Origin: Candidatus Melainabacteria bacterium
GTDB lineage: Bacteria > Cyanobacteriota > Vampirovibrionia > Gastranaerophilales > Gastranaerophilaceae
Assembly (NCBI GenBank): GCA_003258735.1
Contig: QHME01000022.1
Coordinates: forward strand, 1-27,740
Length of the DNA stretch: 27,740 nucleotides
Direction: 5' to 3'
This document shows, piece after piece, positions 7,562 to 15,058 of the stretch. The position numbers were made by a program, and so were the translations under genes. The notes under the pieces were generated by a model, which saw only the letters and a list, made by a program, of their open reading frames with translations, searched no databases and was not told the DNA's origin. Within the stretch, counting starts at the first letter, position 1, and each line of letters starts with the position of its first letter.

Positions 7562-8161
7562 TTAATCTAAATAGAATACAGTAATAACTTTGTGACCTTC
7601 TTCCGCATACTGAACAGCATTGTGAAGAGTTTTACTTGTGTGAGAAAGGAAACAAATAAGTTGATTACATTCATCAATAATTTCTCTGTTACAAACTCTT
7701 GAAGCATCTGCCAACGTCATCATAGCTCTGTCTGCGTGTTCAATAATATTAGGTACACCAATAAGTTGGTCTTGTACATCAGATGGTTGCTGACCGATAG
7801 TTTGAGGTAAAATTACACACAATTTTTCAGGATTAGCTTTCATAGCACCGCGAATAGCTGCAGCATTTGTACCTGAAGAACCGCCGGATGTAATGATTGT
7901 GTTACCTTGCATAACCAAAGCTGTTGCAAGAGTTTCAATCATTTGTTGATGAGTGATTGGTAAATTTCTACTTCCGATGATTGCAATTTTCTTAGCTGAT
8001 TGCTTAATTGTAGCAAGCTCCATTGCAAGTTCATCAACCGTATTAGGTGCATCTGATTTTACAGTGTCCATATCATCATCAATAGGTACAACTATTGATT
8101 TCTGAGAATCTTCTTTATTGTCGTCTGCGCTTAATAAAATTTCCATATCACTTTCTGTCAT
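7562..8161 (-). CDS. DprA-like Rossmann-fold protein, cyanobacterial type, 199 aa
   Basis: After an acidic, poorly ordered first ~55 residues comes a single Rossmann-type domain of the DprA/Smf-LOG superfamily: KKIAIIGSRNLP (57-68), then TIITSGGSSGTNAAAIRGAM (88-107), then VILPQTIGQQPSD and a C-terminal ASRVCNREIIDECNQLICF-type segment. From memory, cyanobacteria carry close relatives labelled DNA recombination-mediator protein A, with the same GSR-LP, SGTNAA-IRGA and NREII-like motifs and the same ending in YLD. It lacks the SAM-like N-terminal and winged-helix C-terminal domains of true DprA, so a role in loading RecA on transforming DNA should not be assumed; nucleotide or ssDNA binding is likelier. 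AGAAGGT precedes the ATG. First gene of a unit with the HEAT-like protein. Confidence 0.82.
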   Translation of the reverse strand: MTESDMEILLSADDNKEDSQKSIVVPIDDDMDTVKSDAPNTVDELAMELATIKQSAKKIAIIGSRNLPITHQQMIETLATALVMQGNTIITSGGSSGTNAAAIRGAMKANPEKLCVILPQTIGQQPSDVQDQLIGVPNIIEHADRAMMTLADASRVCNREIIDECNQLICFLSHTSKTLHNAVQYAEEGHKVITVFYLD

Positions 8162-8200
8162 TTCTTGTTTACCTTCTTGATTGCATTAATTACATTTTTA

Positions 8201-8231
8201 AACTATGCTGTATTATAGCATAGTTTTTTTT
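8201..8231 (+). terminator. Hairpin with T tract immediately before pcrA
   Basis: AACTATGCT (8201-8209), loop GTATTAT, AGCATAGTT (8217-8225), then continuing T to 8231. In plus-strand RNA this has the form of an intrinsic terminator, but it lies just 16 nt before the pcrA start and no gene in that direction ends before it. It could be an attenuator in a pcrA leader, or may exist only as promoter DNA for the minus strand, whose TATAAT it contains. Confidence 0.4.
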
Positions 8232-8240
8232 ATTTGGGAA
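8212..8240 (-). promoter_or_regulatory. Promoter of the DprA-like/HEAT unit
   Basis: On the minus strand TTCCCA (8240-8235), a 17-bp spacer and a perfect TATAAT (8217-8212), preceded by TGC (extended -10). A start near 8205 gives a ~44-nt leader with AGAAGGT before the ATG at 8161. The site overlaps the hairpin at 8201-8231. Confidence 0.55.
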
Positions 8241-8246
8241 GAGGTC

Positions 8247-10808
8247 ATGGAAAATCTATTAGAAAATCTTAATAAGGAACAACAGGAAGCAGTACAAACA
8301 ACAAAAGGACCTTTGCTAATACTAGCCGGAGCAGGTTCAGGAAAAACAAAAGTTTTAACAACTCGTATTGCATATATGATAAGAAACGGAATACGTCCAC
8401 GCAATATTTTGGCTGTAACATTTACCAACAAAGCTGCCAAAGAAATGAAAGAACGTATCGGCAAAATTATTGGTGAAGATACCGTAAAATATATGTGGGT
8501 AGGGACATTTCACGGAATTTGCGGAAGAATATTGAGAGAAAATATCGACAAATATAACACTTCAACCGGCAAACACCTTGATAAAAATTTCACTATCTAT
8601 GATGATTCTGATACAAATCAAATCATTACAAGAGCAATAAAAAAACTTAATCTTGATGATAAAGTTTACCAAACAAAGCTTGTAAAATCAGTTATTTCCA
8701 ACGCAAAAAACAAAATGCAAGATGCTACAACATTTGCGACTTATGCAAGAGATTTTAAGTCACAAAAAATTGCATCTATTTATGAAGAATATGAAAAGGC
8801 ACTAAACAACAACAATGCAATCGACTTTGATGATATGTTGATGTTGACTGTAAAATTACTTGAACAAAATGAAGAAGTTAGAAAGCAATATTACGACCGT
8901 TTCCAACATATTATGGTCGATGAGTACCAAGATACAAACCTTGCGCAATATAATCTTGTTAATATGCTTTACACAAATCTTTCAAAAGAAGTTCCAGAAG
9001 AACGTTCATTGTGCGTTGTAGGAGATGTCGACCAATCAATTTATTCTTGGCGTGGTGCAGATTTCACAATCATTATGAATTTTCAAAAAGATTATCCAAA
9101 AACAAAGCTTATCAAACTTGAACAAAATTACCGTTCAACCGCACATATTCTTAATGCAGCAAATGCCGTTATTGAAAACAATGATGAACGTGTGGAAAAA
9201 GTTTTGTACTCAAATAAAGGTGAAGGTGAAAAGCTAAGTTATTATATAGCAGATGATGAAGCAGATGAAGCAAATTATATTGTTAGCAACATTAAGCGTA
9301 CAGCACACGGCAACTTTAATCAATTTGCGATTTTATATAGAACAAACAACCAATCACGTGCGTTAGAAGAAGCCTGTATGGCAACCGGTGTTCCTTATAG
9401 GATTTATGGCGGTACAAAGTTCTATGACCGTGCAGAAGTAAAAACAATTATTTGTTATTTAAAACTGATTAACAACACAGATGATTCTCAAAGTTTACGT
9501 CGTGTGATAAATATTCCCAAACGCGGAATTGGTGACACTACAATGAAAAATCTTACTGATTTTGCAAATGAAAGAGATATCAGCTTATTTGAAGCAATTA
9601 AAATTTGCGAAGAGTCTGAAATTTCTGCAAAAACTCAAGCTAAATTGAAAGATTTTGCAAATTTGATTTATAAATTCCAACAAGCGCAAAGTTCATATAC
9701 ATTAAAAGACTTTGTAACTCTTGTTATCGAAAAATCAGGATATTTGGCAGAACTTCAAGCCAAAGCTGCAACTGACCCTGATTTTCAAGATGATATAAAC
9801 AACTTGCAAGAACTTGTAAACGTCGCAGAAGAATTTGTACCGGAGGAAGAGGATAATCTTTTGGGCGAATTTTTGCAACAGGTTGCTCTTGTGTCAGATT
9901 TAGATTCTATGGAAGATGAATCTAATAACATCACAATGATGACACTTCACGCAGCAAAAGGTTTGGAATTTCCTGTTGTATTTATTGCAGGTATGGACGA
10001 AGGAATTTTCCCAAGTCAAAGAACCTTGCAAGTTCCATCAGAAGTAGAAGAAGAACGCCGTTTGATGTATGTTGGTATCACACGTGCTGAAGAAAAATTG
10101 TATCTTGTATCTGCTAAACGCCGTCAAACTTGGGGAGAATACAGATACTATAATCCTTCAAGATTTATTGAAGAAATTCCACATAATTTGATTGAATCTA
10201 TGGAATCAGAAGGTCGCTTGAGTAGTTCTTCAACATTTAGAAGTGCTGTATCAAAAGCAAAAGAATCTTATACAAAATCAGATTCTGATGGTTATGTAAG
10301 ACCTTCAACAGGTTTTGGGGCAAATTTTGTAGCTCCGCAAAGAAGAGGACTTGCATCATCAAATAAACAGTCTTCAAGTAGCTCTTCATACTCAAACGGT
10401 GGTAATAGAACTTATCAACCAAAACAAAATAGTTACTCTCGTCCACAATCAAATAGAACTCCACAACGCACGATTTTGGTAAAATCTGCAGTAAATAAAA
10501 AACGTGAAGAAGAAAAAATCGCAGCATTTTTCAAAGATAATGCGATTAAGCGTATGGCAGAAGAACGCCGCCAGCGTCAAGAGGTAGAGCGAAAACAAGC
10601 AGAAGAAAGACGCGAACGTGAAATGAACCAAACAAAATTTGCGAATGATATTTACGATGTTGGACAAAGAGTTTTCCACGAACAAATGGGAATTGGGCAC
10701 ATCACAGATGTTATGAATATCGGAGATAGCGTGATGTACACGATTGACTTCGGCAAATTGGGTAAAAAAGCAATGGATGCCTCTTACGCAAAATTGAAGA
10801 AATTTTAA
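8247..10808 (+). CDS. pcrA: ATP-dependent 3'-5' DNA helicase, PcrA/UvrD type, 853 aa
   Basis: Superfamily 1A helicase for nucleotide excision repair, displacement of stalled RNA polymerase and removal of RecA. Visible motifs are Walker A GAGSGKT (28-34), FTNKAAKEM (motif Ia), DEYQDTN (~225, Walker B), GDVDQSIYSWRGA (motif III), EQNYRST (motif IV), LHAAKGLEF (~567, motif V) and YVGITRAEEKLY (~608, motif VI). A Ser/Asn-rich linker (~655-750) and a charged helix lead to a Tudor-like end (GQRVFHEQMGIGHITDV), which in PcrA contacts RNA polymerase. Length is above the usual ~720-750, mainly through the linker. GGGAAGAGGT just before the ATG at 8247 fixes the start; upstream in-frame codons fall in the hairpin. 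Convergent with the membrane TPR gene. Confidence 0.95.
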   Translation: MENLLENLNKEQQEAVQTTKGPLLILAGAGSGKTKVLTTRIAYMIRNGIRPRNILAVTFTNKAAKEMKERIGKIIGEDTVKYMWVGTFHGICGRILRENIDKYNTSTGKHLDKNFTIYDDSDTNQIITRAIKKLNLDDKVYQTKLVKSVISNAKNKMQDATTFATYARDFKSQKIASIYEEYEKALNNNNAIDFDDMLMLTVKLLEQNEEVRKQYYDRFQHIMVDEYQDTNLAQYNLVNMLYTNLSKEVPEERSLCVVGDVDQSIYSWRGADFTIIMNFQKDYPKTKLIKLEQNYRSTAHILNAANAVIENNDERVEKVLYSNKGEGEKLSYYIADDEADEANYIVSNIKRTAHGNFNQFAILYRTNNQSRALEEACMATGVPYRIYGGTKFYDRAEVKTIICYLKLINNTDDSQSLRRVINIPKRGIGDTTMKNLTDFANERDISLFEAIKICEESEISAKTQAKLKDFANLIYKFQQAQSSYTLKDFVTLVIEKSGYLAELQAKAATDPDFQDDINNLQELVNVAEEFVPEEEDNLLGEFLQQVALVSDLDSMEDESNNITMMTLHAAKGLEFPVVFIAGMDEGIFPSQRTLQVPSEVEEERRLMYVGITRAEEKLYLVSAKRRQTWGEYRYYNPSRFIEEIPHNLIESMESEGRLSSSSTFRSAVSKAKESYTKSDSDGYVRPSTGFGANFVAPQRRGLASSNKQSSSSSSYSNGGNRTYQPKQNSYSRPQSNRTPQRTILVKSAVNKKREEEKIAAFFKDNAIKRMAEERRQRQEVERKQAEERREREMNQTKFANDIYDVGQRVFHEQMGIGHITDVMNIGDSVMYTIDFGKLGKKAMDASYAKLKKF

Positions 10809-10840
10809 TCAAAAAGACAGGCTATTTAATTAATAACATT

Positions 10841-12046
10841 CTAAAACTTATCCACAACAAATTCTTGAGCAGAATAGGTTGGTTCGTATTTTTGAAGGTC
10901 GCCTATTTCAATTCCGGAATTTGCAAAATCATCTTGTGCACCAAGTTCTTCTCCCATACGTTTTTTTGCCCAACCACGTTCAGCATATAGAGATTTCAAT
11001 TCAGTTGTGTACAGGTCTTTATTTTCCTGCGCGTAAGCAATCAAAATATTATATTCATTTACTGCTGCGGCATAATCCTTTAATAAATAAAGCATATAAG
11101 CTTTATCGCTTGAGATATAAAATTGATTTTTTGAATCTTTTGCATCCAAAGATTCAAGCAAATCATCATAATCTTGCATAACATCTTCTGCAATATTATT
11201 TTCAATTTTAAATATAGATTTAATCCATAACATTTGAGAAGATTCAAGCACTGAAAGATTTTTTTGAGTTATATATTCATTAAAAATATCAACTGCATCT
11301 TGAGGGGTAGTAACTTTTTTCTGTAAAAGTAACAAGTTTGCAAAATGCATCAAATCTTTCTGTGTAAATTTTTTACCTGACATTTCCATAATTGCTTTGT
11401 AATCATCTAATGCCCCCTCATAATCATGAGACATAAATTTACCAAACGCACGCATATCATATACTTTGACACATTTTGGATAAATTAAAAAATAAATATT
11501 AGAAAGTTTTATCGCTTGTTTTGCTTTATTGTGCTTTTTCACAAGATTGTAATTAATTACTCCCTGTAGTGCAAAAGCCGGCAAGAAAAACAATCCAATC
11601 AATATACACCAAGCAATTATTTTTGACCGAAATAAAGCAACATAACCATCAATTTTAGCCTTTGGTACAGGTGGTGTAAATTCGGTCAATTCATATCTGC
11701 CAAACTGTCTTACCAAAAATTCACTAAATAATGATGAACATAAAACTCTAACTCCATTTATAATTAGCAGTAGCAAAAATTCAAAAAACAAAAGTGAAAA
11801 TATTGAAAATTTCACATGGATAAAAATGAAATACAAAATCACAGGAGTGAAGAAATAAGCCAGTTTCAAATATTTGTCCAGTTTAAATCTATATTCCAAC
11901 GCATTTCCAACATTCGCTTTTGGAATAGTTGTTTTATACAAATTCCCTGTATTTGAAAACAAGCAATAATTTCTAAATACAGAATTACCTGATTTATCTA
12001 CATAATATAATAACGGGTTACTGAGTATTTCTATTATTTTTTTCAA
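10841..12046 (-). CDS. Membrane protein with C-terminal TPR repeats, 401 aa
   Basis: No named family recognised. The N-terminal half holds hydrophobic helices at ~61-76 (AYFFTPVILYFIFIHV), ~80-100 (FSLLFFEFLLLLIINGV) and ~142-165 (IIAWCILIGLFFLPAFALQG). Residues ~185-395 are helical repeats of TPR type (KCVKVYDMRAFGKFMSHDYE, DKAYMLYLLKDYAAAVNEYN, YAERGWAKKRMGEELGAQDD). The domain probably faces the cytoplasm or periplasm as a binding platform. The start is TTG at 12046, with GGTG 8 nt upstream. It follows the RNase H-fold gene by 24 nt and is the last gene of the map unit; no function link to map is evident. Confidence 0.72.
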   Translation of the reverse strand: MKKIIEILSNPLLYYVDKSGNSVFRNYCLFSNTGNLYKTTIPKANVGNALEYRFKLDKYLKLAYFFTPVILYFIFIHVKFSIFSLLFFEFLLLLIINGVRVLCSSLFSEFLVRQFGRYELTEFTPPVPKAKIDGYVALFRSKIIAWCILIGLFFLPAFALQGVINYNLVKKHNKAKQAIKLSNIYFLIYPKCVKVYDMRAFGKFMSHDYEGALDDYKAIMEMSGKKFTQKDLMHFANLLLLQKKVTTPQDAVDIFNEYITQKNLSVLESSQMLWIKSIFKIENNIAEDVMQDYDDLLESLDAKDSKNQFYISSDKAYMLYLLKDYAAAVNEYNILIAYAQENKDLYTTELKSLYAERGWAKKRMGEELGAQDDFANSGIEIGDLQKYEPTYSAQEFVVDKF

Positions 12047-12070
12047 AGTGTCACCAATATTTTTACTTTA

Positions 12071-12742
12071 CTATACCAAGTCAGGCTTATTTACTAAACT
12101 CTCTTCAAAGCGATAAACATCAGTTGAAATATTAAGGTTTTCCTTAATATCAATAACTTCAAGCCCTCTAAAATTATAAATTGTACGAATTTTTTCCGGA
12201 TTTTGACAATACTCTTTCGCCAAAATTGCACCCAAAATTGCCTCCAAATGAGACATTGGCATCATATTTGATGGTAATTCATCAAAGCCCCATTCGTATC
12301 TCAAAGCCTGCTGCAAAAATTTGCAATCAGCAGGAGAACGGTCTTTATAACAAGAATTCAAGTGTAAACTTTGTCTTGTCATATATATATCAAAACGAGA
12401 AACGGTGATACCACGCTCAGATAGTTCTCTAAAATATTCAGAACCTCGATTTGAATGCCTTTGAGTCCAATTATCTCGGTTTGGAATATTTTTATTCGTA
12501 GCAACAAGTTGATATGGTTTTGATAAAATGCGCCATTTCCCTTCTAACATGGTTCTATCAGAAGGTACAGAGACGCATATCTTAGAATTTTTCAAAGATG
12601 AGAAATTTTCAAAAAAGAAAATTACATCATTCATTTTGTAAAGCTTGTCTATCAGAATAATTTTGTTATCTTCATCAATGACAGCAACACCTGAATCCAT
12701 TGAAGAACCTGCCGCCAAAGATAAACCAACGTAATAATTCAT
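12071..12742 (-). CDS. Predicted RNase H-fold protein, DUF429-like, 223 aa
   Basis: The opening YYVGLSLAAGSSMDSGVAVID is the beta-hairpin of an RNase H/actin-like fold, and ICVSVPSDRTMLEGKWR and RSPADCKFLQQALRYEWGFD, followed by a SHLEAILGAILAKEY helix, resemble the layout of DUF429 predicted nucleases. The first strand lacks the usual Asp at the catalytic position (GLSLA rather than GIDLA), so activity is uncertain. No membrane segment. AGGAG in the intergene gap, 8 nt before the ATG at 12742, is a strong ribosome binding site and sits at the stop of map, 9 nt away, indicating one operon. The family assignment is by memory of motifs and should be treated as tentative. Confidence 0.6.
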   Translation of the reverse strand: MNYYVGLSLAAGSSMDSGVAVIDEDNKIILIDKLYKMNDVIFFFENFSSLKNSKICVSVPSDRTMLEGKWRILSKPYQLVATNKNIPNRDNWTQRHSNRGSEYFRELSERGITVSRFDIYMTRQSLHLNSCYKDRSPADCKFLQQALRYEWGFDELPSNMMPMSHLEAILGAILAKEYCQNPEKIRTIYNFRGLEVIDIKENLNISTDVYRFEESLVNKPDLV

Positions 12743-12751
12743 TTAAGTCTC

Positions 12752-13507
12752 CTAATTCATTAATTGAGTTGTAATTAATGGACCGTCTTCTGTAGCAATA
12801 ACGGTATGTTCAAAGTGAGCAGAAGGTTTTCCGTCTTTCGTGCTAACTGTCCAACCATCAGTTTTAGAGACAACAACATCATCACAACCCAAATTTAACA
12901 TAGGTTCAATAGCAATTGCAGTATTTGGTTTAATCAAAGTATTATCCCCAACACTGTAGTTGAACAAAAATGGGTCTTCATGCATTTCATGCCCTACACC
13001 GTGACCACCGTATTGACGAACAATACCGTATCCACCACGATTTGCAACAGCTTCAACTGCTTTTGAAATATCGTCAAGAACATTTCCTGGACGCATTTGC
13101 TCGACACCTGCGTACAAAGATTCTTCAGTAACCTTCATCAATTCATCAACTTCAGGTGAAACTTTACCAACACGATATGACCAAGCACTATCGCCAACCA
13201 TACCGCCATAAGTAGCACCAACATCAATTGCAATGATATCTCCTTCTTTTAATATAACATCTTTTGAAGGAATACCGTGTACGACTTGTTCATTAACAGA
13301 AGTACAAATACAAGCAGGAAATCCGCAGTATCCTAAAAATGTCGGAATCGCACGATTTTCTTTAATAATATGCATTGCAATATCATCTAATTCTTTTGTT
13401 GAGATTCCGGGCTGTACAACTTCTTTCATCTTTTGGTGAACAAGCGCAACAATATGACCGGCATGTCTCATTCTCTTGATTTCGTCTCTTGATTTTTTAG
13501 TTATCAT
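12752..13507 (-). CDS. map: Methionine aminopeptidase, type I
   Basis: Removes the N-terminal Met from new proteins when the second residue is small. The 251-residue length fits bacterial type I enzymes without an N-terminal extension. Metal and catalytic residues are all present: His78 (VVHGIPS), Asp95 (IDVGATY), Asp106 (VGDSAW), His169 (GGHGVGHEMHEDPF), Glu201 (AIEPML) and Glu233 (HFEHTVIATEDG). GAGGG 7 nt before the ATG supports the start. First gene of a minus-strand unit with the RNase H-fold and membrane TPR genes. Confidence 0.97.
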   Translation of the reverse strand: MITKKSRDEIKRMRHAGHIVALVHQKMKEVVQPGISTKELDDIAMHIIKENRAIPTFLGYCGFPACICTSVNEQVVHGIPSKDVILKEGDIIAIDVGATYGGMVGDSAWSYRVGKVSPEVDELMKVTEESLYAGVEQMRPGNVLDDISKAVEAVANRGGYGIVRQYGGHGVGHEMHEDPFLFNYSVGDNTLIKPNTAIAIEPMLNLGCDDVVVSKTDGWTVSTKDGKPSAHFEHTVIATEDGPLITTQLMN

Positions 13508-13526
13508 TTTTCTACCCTCATCAAAG

Positions 13527-13556
13527 ATACTAGCACAAAATGACAGGTCAAATCAA
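13527..13556 (-). promoter_or_regulatory. Putative map promoter
   Basis: On the minus strand TTGATT (13556-13551), an 18-bp spacer, then TAGTAT (13532-13527) preceded by TGC. It has four of six matches in each hexamer plus the extended -10. A start near 13520 leaves a ~13-nt leader containing GAGGG. Confidence 0.4.
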
Positions 13557-13574
13557 ATATATTAAGATTTTCAA

Positions 13575-14468
13575 TTAGTTCTTGCCAAACTCATCAATAT
13601 TTTTGTGGTTATGATTAAAACGACTCATTTGTGGTTCAACAACCTGTTTAATAATAACCTTATCAACAAATGTATCAATTGGTTTTACTGTTAATAACAG
13701 TGCTGTGAATGAGCCCAAAGACTTCCAAGCTTTTAGTTTAAAGATTCTGTTATCGAGATTTTTGTTTAATGCATCTGTGTTTTTGCAAGTATCTAAAACT
13801 TTTGAAAATTCTTTTTTTGCGAATTCTTTTATTCGTTGTTCGTCAGAATTTGCAATAGCACCATATTTGCAGTTAGCTAACAATTTGTCGTAAGCTTTTG
13901 CAAAAATATTTTTCTTGCCATAAGTATTCTTTTTGCCTGTGTAGAAATTATCAAAAGCGCGTTCAAAATTTTCTATGGCATTTCCTTTATCATCAACATT
14001 ACCGATAATGCTGTTATCAGCTACATGGTGTTTGATAAATCTTAAAGTTTGTTCTTTTGCATTTGTTGAAATTTTTTCACCTTTGTATTTGTCAATTTGT
14101 GAAAAAGCACTTTGACCTATATGCCCAAACACTGTCGGCAAAATAATACTTGCAAAAGATTGAAATACAGCTTGAGAAAATGCACGTTGAGCATTAGGGT
14201 CGTATTTATTACCTTTATTTTTGTATTTGTCATAAACGTCTGCTCCGAAATACATCAATGCTGGAACCCAAAATAATGTAGCCGTTTTAGGCGCAATTTC
14301 ATTGATAGCTACACCAATATCGTTGGTATAACCAAGACCTCTCATTGGCCAATTTGCCAATGGATCAACGTATTTTTTTTCTTTTTTCTGTTTTTTACCA
14401 AATGAATCGTTGTTAATTTTAGCGTCGTCACCGCGAAAACTTGGGGCACTAATTGAGGTGATTTTCAT
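13575..14468 (-). CDS. Lineage-type protein of unknown function, 297 aa
   Basis: Starts MKITSISAPSFRGDD. A short opening of the form MKI--I--PSF-G recurs, as I recall, on many otherwise unrelated proteins of gut Melainabacteria, and its meaning is unknown. The rest has two weakly hydrophobic stretches (~64-76, TATLFWVPALMYF; ~103-120, FQSFASIILPTVFGHIG) and a third near 255-270 (SLGSFTALLLTVKP), with many Lys and Asn residues between them. It may be membrane-associated but has no classical signal peptide. GGAGAAAAG directly before the ATG is a clear ribosome binding site. The ~100-bp gap to rnhA upstream shows no terminator, so partial co-transcription with the helicase-rnhA unit is possible. 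Confidence 0.65.
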   Translation of the reverse strand: MKITSISAPSFRGDDAKINNDSFGKKQKKEKKYVDPLANWPMRGLGYTNDIGVAINEIAPKTATLFWVPALMYFGADVYDKYKNKGNKYDPNAQRAFSQAVFQSFASIILPTVFGHIGQSAFSQIDKYKGEKISTNAKEQTLRFIKHHVADNSIIGNVDDKGNAIENFERAFDNFYTGKKNTYGKKNIFAKAYDKLLANCKYGAIANSDEQRIKEFAKKEFSKVLDTCKNTDALNKNLDNRIFKLKAWKSLGSFTALLLTVKPIDTFVDKVIIKQVVEPQMSRFNHNHKNIDEFGKN

Positions 14469-14570
14469 CTTTTCTCCAGTATTTAATATTCTAAGCCGAT
14501 TTGATTAATTATTAATGTGATAATCCTACACTAGTAGCATAACTAAAACATACCAGATTTGCAAACACTG

Positions 14571-15053
14571 TTAAGTATTTTGTAAAAAACCTTTATCATC
14601 AAGCAAATTTTCGCTATTTGCTGATGCTACAGCCATTTCATCACAGCGTTCATTAAATTCATGTCCATTATGACCCTTGACCCAAATAAATTTAACTTGA
14701 TGAGGTTCTTTTGCTTTTAATAATCTTTGCCACAAATCTTTATTTTTTACAGGTTGTTTATTCGCACCTTTCCAACCTTTTTTAATCCATCCATCTACCC
14801 ATTTTTGATTAAACGCATCAACTAAATACTTTGAATCAGACGTCAATTCAACATTACATGGCTTCTTTAATGCCTCTAAGCCAACAATTGCAGCCAACAA
14901 CTCCATTCTGTTATTAGTTGTAACTTTAAACCCTTCTGTGATTTCCTTTTTATGTACAGTTCCGTTATCATCTTCGGCTATTAAAATTGTTCCATAACCA
15001 CCTCTTCCCGGATTTCCACTGCACGCACCGTCTGTATAAATTTTTATAAGCAT
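14571..15053 (-). CDS. rnhA: Ribonuclease HI
   Basis: Cuts the RNA strand of RNA:DNA hybrids, removing R-loops and Okazaki primers. The 160 residues match E. coli RNase HI in size and order of motifs: Asp8 (IYTDGACSGNPG), Glu51 (NNRMELLAA), Asp73 (TSDSKYLVDAF), the WVDGWIKKGWKG substrate-handle region, the flexible His128 (VKGHNGHEFNERCD) and Asp138. The start at 15053 is chosen because AGAAGGATAG lies just before it and the catalytic strand begins at residue 3; in-frame ATG 10 codons upstream lies inside the helicase gene. It begins 5 nt after the helicase stop, whose last codons form its ribosome binding site, so translation is probably coupled. Confidence 0.96.
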   Translation of the reverse strand: MLIKIYTDGACSGNPGRGGYGTILIAEDDNGTVHKKEITEGFKVTTNNRMELLAAIVGLEALKKPCNVELTSDSKYLVDAFNQKWVDGWIKKGWKGANKQPVKNKDLWQRLLKAKEPHQVKFIWVKGHNGHEFNERCDEMAVASANSENLLDDKGFLQNT

Positions 15054-15058
15054 TTTTA

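Noticed and set aside
8205..8246. 14-residue extension of the PcrA helicase
   Set aside because: Encoded by the hairpin/promoter region; GGGAAGAGGT lies right before 8247.
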